From NCBI RefSeq assembly GCF_001748245.1, contig NZ_BDFO01000001.1, forward strand, positions 6,539,346-6,603,345: 64,000 nucleotides of DNA, written 5' to 3'. Source of the stretch: Oligoflexus tunisiensis (GTDB lineage Bacteria > Bdellovibrionota_B > Oligoflexia > Oligoflexales > Oligoflexaceae). Positions 61,466-64,000 of this stretch are shown here, piece by piece (position 1 is the first letter of the stretch; the number at the start of each line of letters is the position of its first letter). Under the pieces are notes generated by a model, which saw only the letters and a program-made list of their open reading frames with translations, ran no database searches and was not told the DNA's origin. A program made the translations under genes and the position numbers.

Positions 61466-62968
61466 TTAGCCTTTTCCGGTATTCTGGCCAAGTAAGATTT
61501 CCTCGTTTCGATAATCTCTTAAATGCTTATCAAAATCACGTCCCTGGCTCTCGACAATTGACCTTCGAGATCGGGTGCCATTCTTTATATCAACCTCGTT
61601 TGCCTTCGATTCTTTCAACTGGTCGATCGACTCCATCTCAGCTCCAGTCCATTGGGTTGCGAGGTATGCCTGCCGGGTAAACGGATTATCGAACCCTGGT
61701 GCTTCGAGTAAACCTGCGCGGACAGCATCATCAATGAACCATTCCCAGACTGGCTTGCAGAAGGCTTCGATAAACCAGGATCGCCAGACCTTGAATGATT
61801 TCCAAGCTTCGAGAATCGCCCCACGCGCCGCAGAGTAGCTCGATTGGAAGTGCTGGGTATAGACCTCATACGGCAGCCCCAGGCCGATGCCGATTTGTTT
61901 AATCACTGCCTGGACAAACGGGTCAAAATTGGGGTTGGGTCGGCCTGGTGCGGACCTGTCCACCTTTTCATTTGGCAACAGCTCCACCATCATCCCTGGA
62001 CCGAATTTCTCAGTGTGACGCTTCTGATGGGGTCGCAAGGCTTCGGGAATGGCCGATTTCTGGCGAGCGGAAACATCCGGGGTCTCGGTGGTTACAAAGA
62101 CCGTATAGCACGCGTTGATTGCAGCAGCCAGGATCTCGGCTTCACTGTAATCAGTGAGCTGCTTGAATTTTTGAACAACCGGTGCTAGGAATGGCTCCCC
62201 CCTGCTCTGACCCGGCAATCGCTTGCGAAAGACATGGAGCGCGACCTGGATCCCTTCATCGTCGAATCTCGGCACCCGGACGGCCCCAGGTCCTACACGA
62301 ATGCCTCGCGGCGTTGTTTCAACGTGATAAGCGACCGGTACACCAGACTTGTCGAATTCTACCCCTTCCCGAATCTCGACATCCCTGGCACTGGCGAACG
62401 AGGGATTTTGAATCCTGGCGCCATCGATGAGCTGGAGGCAGATCGGCAGGATCGCGCCCGGCCGCTCTCTGTATCTGCGAATCACGAGGCAGTCGCCATC
62501 CAGCATCGTGCTGCGGAATGCCTGCTGCTCTATCTCCTGCAGCGTCGACTGACCATGGAAATCCGCAGTGACTTTTCCCATGTGCATCTCAAACAGCTTT
62601 TCAGCCTTCCGCTCGAAAGCCCGGGCGGTCACCTCAGAGATGCCAGCAAGCTCGTGGTCGATGCGTGCCTGTGGACGGAGTCCATCGCCAATGACATTGG
62701 TCGTGTAATTTTCAATAGCACCGCGCGCCAGAGACTCGTTCCGATCGAGCTGCCGGCACTGGTCCCGAAGCGCGCTGAGCGACGGAAGCAGCGCCTCATC
62801 AGCGCTGGATGATGGAGGATTCCACTCCTGGGTGGCTGGGTTCGCCCGTGAGGTTGAGCGGTATGGGGCCTCGACCCTGGGATATCCATGGCTCGAAGAG
62901 GCCATGAACCGGCCAATAACGCGCTGGAAAAGGGATGGCTTCGTGAGCTTTTCAACCGCGAACGGCAT
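61466..62968 (-). CDS. Portal protein (lambda gpB-like)
   Basis: 500 aa of the lambda-type portal family: RVEAPYRSTSRANPATQEWNP, LSALRDQCRQLDRNESLARGAIENYTTNVIGDGLRP, FHGQSTLQEIEQQAFRSTMLDGDCLV and the YEVYTQHFQSSYSAARGAILEAWKSF segment are characteristic. ATG start, overlapping the W-like gene. It is separated from the protease by about 4.4 kb of cargo, whereas these two genes are adjacent in lambda-like phages. Confidence 0.9.
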   Translation of the reverse strand: MPFAVEKLTKPSLFQRVIGRFMASSSHGYPRVEAPYRSTSRANPATQEWNPPSSSADEALLPSLSALRDQCRQLDRNESLARGAIENYTTNVIGDGLRPQARIDHELAGISEVTARAFERKAEKLFEMHMGKVTADFHGQSTLQEIEQQAFRSTMLDGDCLVIRRYRERPGAILPICLQLIDGARIQNPSFASARDVEIREGVEFDKSGVPVAYHVETTPRGIRVGPGAVRVPRFDDEGIQVALHVFRKRLPGQSRGEPFLAPVVQKFKQLTDYSEAEILAAAINACYTVFVTTETPDVSARQKSAIPEALRPHQKRHTEKFGPGMMVELLPNEKVDRSAPGRPNPNFDPFVQAVIKQIGIGLGLPYEVYTQHFQSSYSAARGAILEAWKSFKVWRSWFIEAFCKPVWEWFIDDAVRAGLLEAPGFDNPFTRQAYLATQWTGAEMESIDQLKESKANEVDIKNGTRSRRSIVESQGRDFDKHLRDYRNEEILLGQNTGKG

Positions 62969-63158
62969 GACTCACCCCTTCCCCGCCTTGTCGCCGAATG
63001 GCCATGAGGAGCCGTCGCCGTTCAAGATAGAGATCCTTGAGATTAGCGCGGTGAACGCGGCGCCGATCACCGCTCACTTCGATTTCAACCTGCTGGCCAC
63101 CAGCTTCGATGGCTTCGATGGCCTTTTCCACCGATTCAAGACGATCTTCAAGCGTGAT
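62952..63158 (-). CDS. Lambda W-like head-tail connector, ATC start
   Basis: The frame from ATC 63158 encodes exactly 68 residues, the length of lambda W. The sequence runs TLEDRLESVEKAIEAIEAGG, then QQVEIEVSGDRRRVHRANLKDL, with the same helix-hairpin-helix pattern as lambda W. A perfect AGGAGG (63173-63168) lies 9 nt upstream, and an in-frame TAG just before leaves no ATG/GTG/TTG; GTG 63134 would truncate the first helix. It sits between terminase and portal as in lambda. Confidence 0.75.
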   Translation of the reverse strand: MTLEDRLESVEKAIEAIEAGGQQVEIEVSGDRRRVHRANLKDLYLERRRLLMAIRRQGGEGVSHAVRG

Positions 63159-64000
63159 CGCGGCTCGCCTCCTGTGTGAGATATGTTGCTAGTTGGTCGA
63201 TGTCGGTCCCGAGCCAGTAGAAGGCTGCGAGCGCATATCGGAAGCAATCAAATGCGTGGTCAGCCACGCCCTGTGTTGTCTGGTAAACAGTTCGCCATTC
63301 ACCGTTCACGGCCTTGTGACGAGTCTTTGGAGCAATGAGCTGGGTGAAGAAGTGACGTTTTTCGGGGTCATCCCAGAAGCAGCGGGGAAAGTGGCAGAAC
63401 CCAGGTCCGTATGGGGTCGAGATTTTGTTCTCCTCGAAGAGCCTGACCTGGTTGATTGAGTGTGCGATCTGGGCAAAAACCCGAGCCTTGGTGGTGTTGG
63501 CGCCTACCGGATACACCCGCACCCCGAACTCGTTGTTCAGTGTCTGTCGGCCGATAACTGGAGTCGCGTCTCCCGGCATCCCCTTAATGCAGATAAAATT
63601 CCTATGGAACAGCGGGCCAACATAATCGTGAACAGCTTGCGTGTTCGCACCACCCGTATCGAATGCGGCAGCGGTTACGTCCAAATCAAAGCCAAGTGGA
63701 TGCGGCCAGCGGCGATCAAGCTTCATCATGAGCCTGTCCCAGGTGTCCTTCTGGTTGGCGTCTCCATGGATTACACCGTAGTCCACCAGCCAGCTTTCCT
63801 GTTCGGCGCCAAAGCCTCTGATCACATAATCCAAATGCTGGGGATGCACATCAATACCAGATGTCAGCAAAAATATGCCTGGATCCAGCATTGTGCCGTC
63901 AGAGTCTTCAAGGAGCTTTTCCACTCCTTTGATGTCGATGGAATCTGCCGGATCTTCCCAGGCTTCACCCAACACATTATTGTGAAAGGCTTTGAGCTTC
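63148..64000 (-). CDS. Terminase large subunit (lambda gpA-like), C-terminal part
   Basis: About 280 residues of the nuclease half of a GpA-type terminase: LTSGIDVHPQHLDYVIRGFG, the AAFDTGGANTQAVHDYVGPL segment with acidic residues, FICIKGMPGD, and the C-terminal DHAFDCFRYALAAFYWLG, which carries a catalytic Asp. The reading frame is open to the window edge, so the ATPase half lies to the right. Overlaps the W-like gene by 11 bp. Confidence 0.85.
   Translation of the reverse strand, partial: KLKAFHNNVLGEAWEDPADSIDIKGVEKLLEDSDGTMLDPGIFLLTSGIDVHPQHLDYVIRGFGAEQESWLVDYGVIHGDANQKDTWDRLMMKLDRRWPHPLGFDLDVTAAAFDTGGANTQAVHDYVGPLFHRNFICIKGMPGDATPVIGRQTLNNEFGVRVYPVGANTTKARVFAQIAHSINQVRLFEENKISTPYGPGFCHFPRCFWDDPEKRHFFTQLIAPKTRHKAVNGEWRTVYQTTQGVADHAFDCFRYALAAFYWLGTDIDQLATYLTQEASRDHA

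Larger units (their letters stand above)
40944..64000. mobile_element. Prophage with lambda-like head and P2-like tail, left part
   Basis: From the integrase at 41019 to the terminase at the right edge, the gene order on the minus strand is terminase, W, portal, cargo, protease, decoration, capsid, head-tail proteins, V, gp25, J, I, FI, FII, E/E', T, U, X, D, HTH, int. Tail genes keep the P2 order; head genes are of the lambda type. Replication, lysis and repressor genes must lie to the right. Confidence 0.9.

Overview
The window looks like a chromosome segment of a Gram-negative, deltaproteobacteria-like or Bdellovibrionota/Oligoflexia-like bacterium. This placement is inferred from many lipoproteins and exported proteins, DUF3108, PilZ-GYF and CFI-box proteins, frequent GTG/TTG starts and fairly high GC; no marker gene proves the taxon. 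About 40.6 kb is host chromosome. The remaining 23 kb is the left part of a prophage that runs off the right edge.

Host region. A minus-strand run (7596 to 1555) holds a methyltransferase, NAD-dependent DNA ligase, prephenate dehydratase, a thioredoxin-fold lipoprotein and galE, converging on a truncated EptA-like gene. A plus-strand pair follows (periplasmic binding protein, methyltransferase), then the translation cluster rpsP-rimM-trmD on the minus strand, with a 33-bp tandem repeat array upstream of it. Next come an MBL-fold hydrolase, a CFI-box exported protein, pepN, an AcuI-like reductase, lysA with a clear promoter, and a tesA-ybbA-ybbP-like group. After these lie a PhyH-like oxygenase, a DUF2971-like gene, ctaA, a large CheA-like kinase, dnaJ/cbpA, DUF3108, rpsA, LapA, rsmB and several small exported proteins.

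Junction. At 40641-40943 lies a tRNA-Arg(UCU) gene interrupted in the anticodon loop by a 229-nt group I intron of the tRNA (IC3) type. The prophage integrase starts directly downstream, so the 3' exon of this tRNA is the probable attachment site.

Prophage (about 40944 to beyond 64000, structural genes on the minus strand). The head module is lambda-like: terminase A, W, portal B, protease C, decoration D, capsid E, head-tail joining. The tail module is P2-like: V, gp25/W, J, I, FI, FII, E/E', T, U, X, D. Lysis, replication and repressor genes must lie to the right. A cargo region splits the head module between portal and protease. It carries a SAMHD1-like HD phosphohydrolase, a membrane-anchored trypsin-like protease, a small secreted Cys protein, and decayed second copies of the portal 3' end and protease 5' end. 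A secreted collagen-like protein with six Cys-bearing repeats sits between sheath and tube genes.

Most unusual observations: (i) several structural genes have their conserved N-terminus and Shine-Dalgarno site in place but no ATG/GTG/TTG, the expected start being ACG (sheath FI), ATC (W-like), CTG (tail chaperone E) or ATA (collagen-like), with U also lacking a normal start; (ii) the portal-protease hotspot bears the scars of a second phage genome; (iii) the sheath gene is split by a low-complexity insertion; (iv) a group I intron interrupts the attachment-site tRNA.
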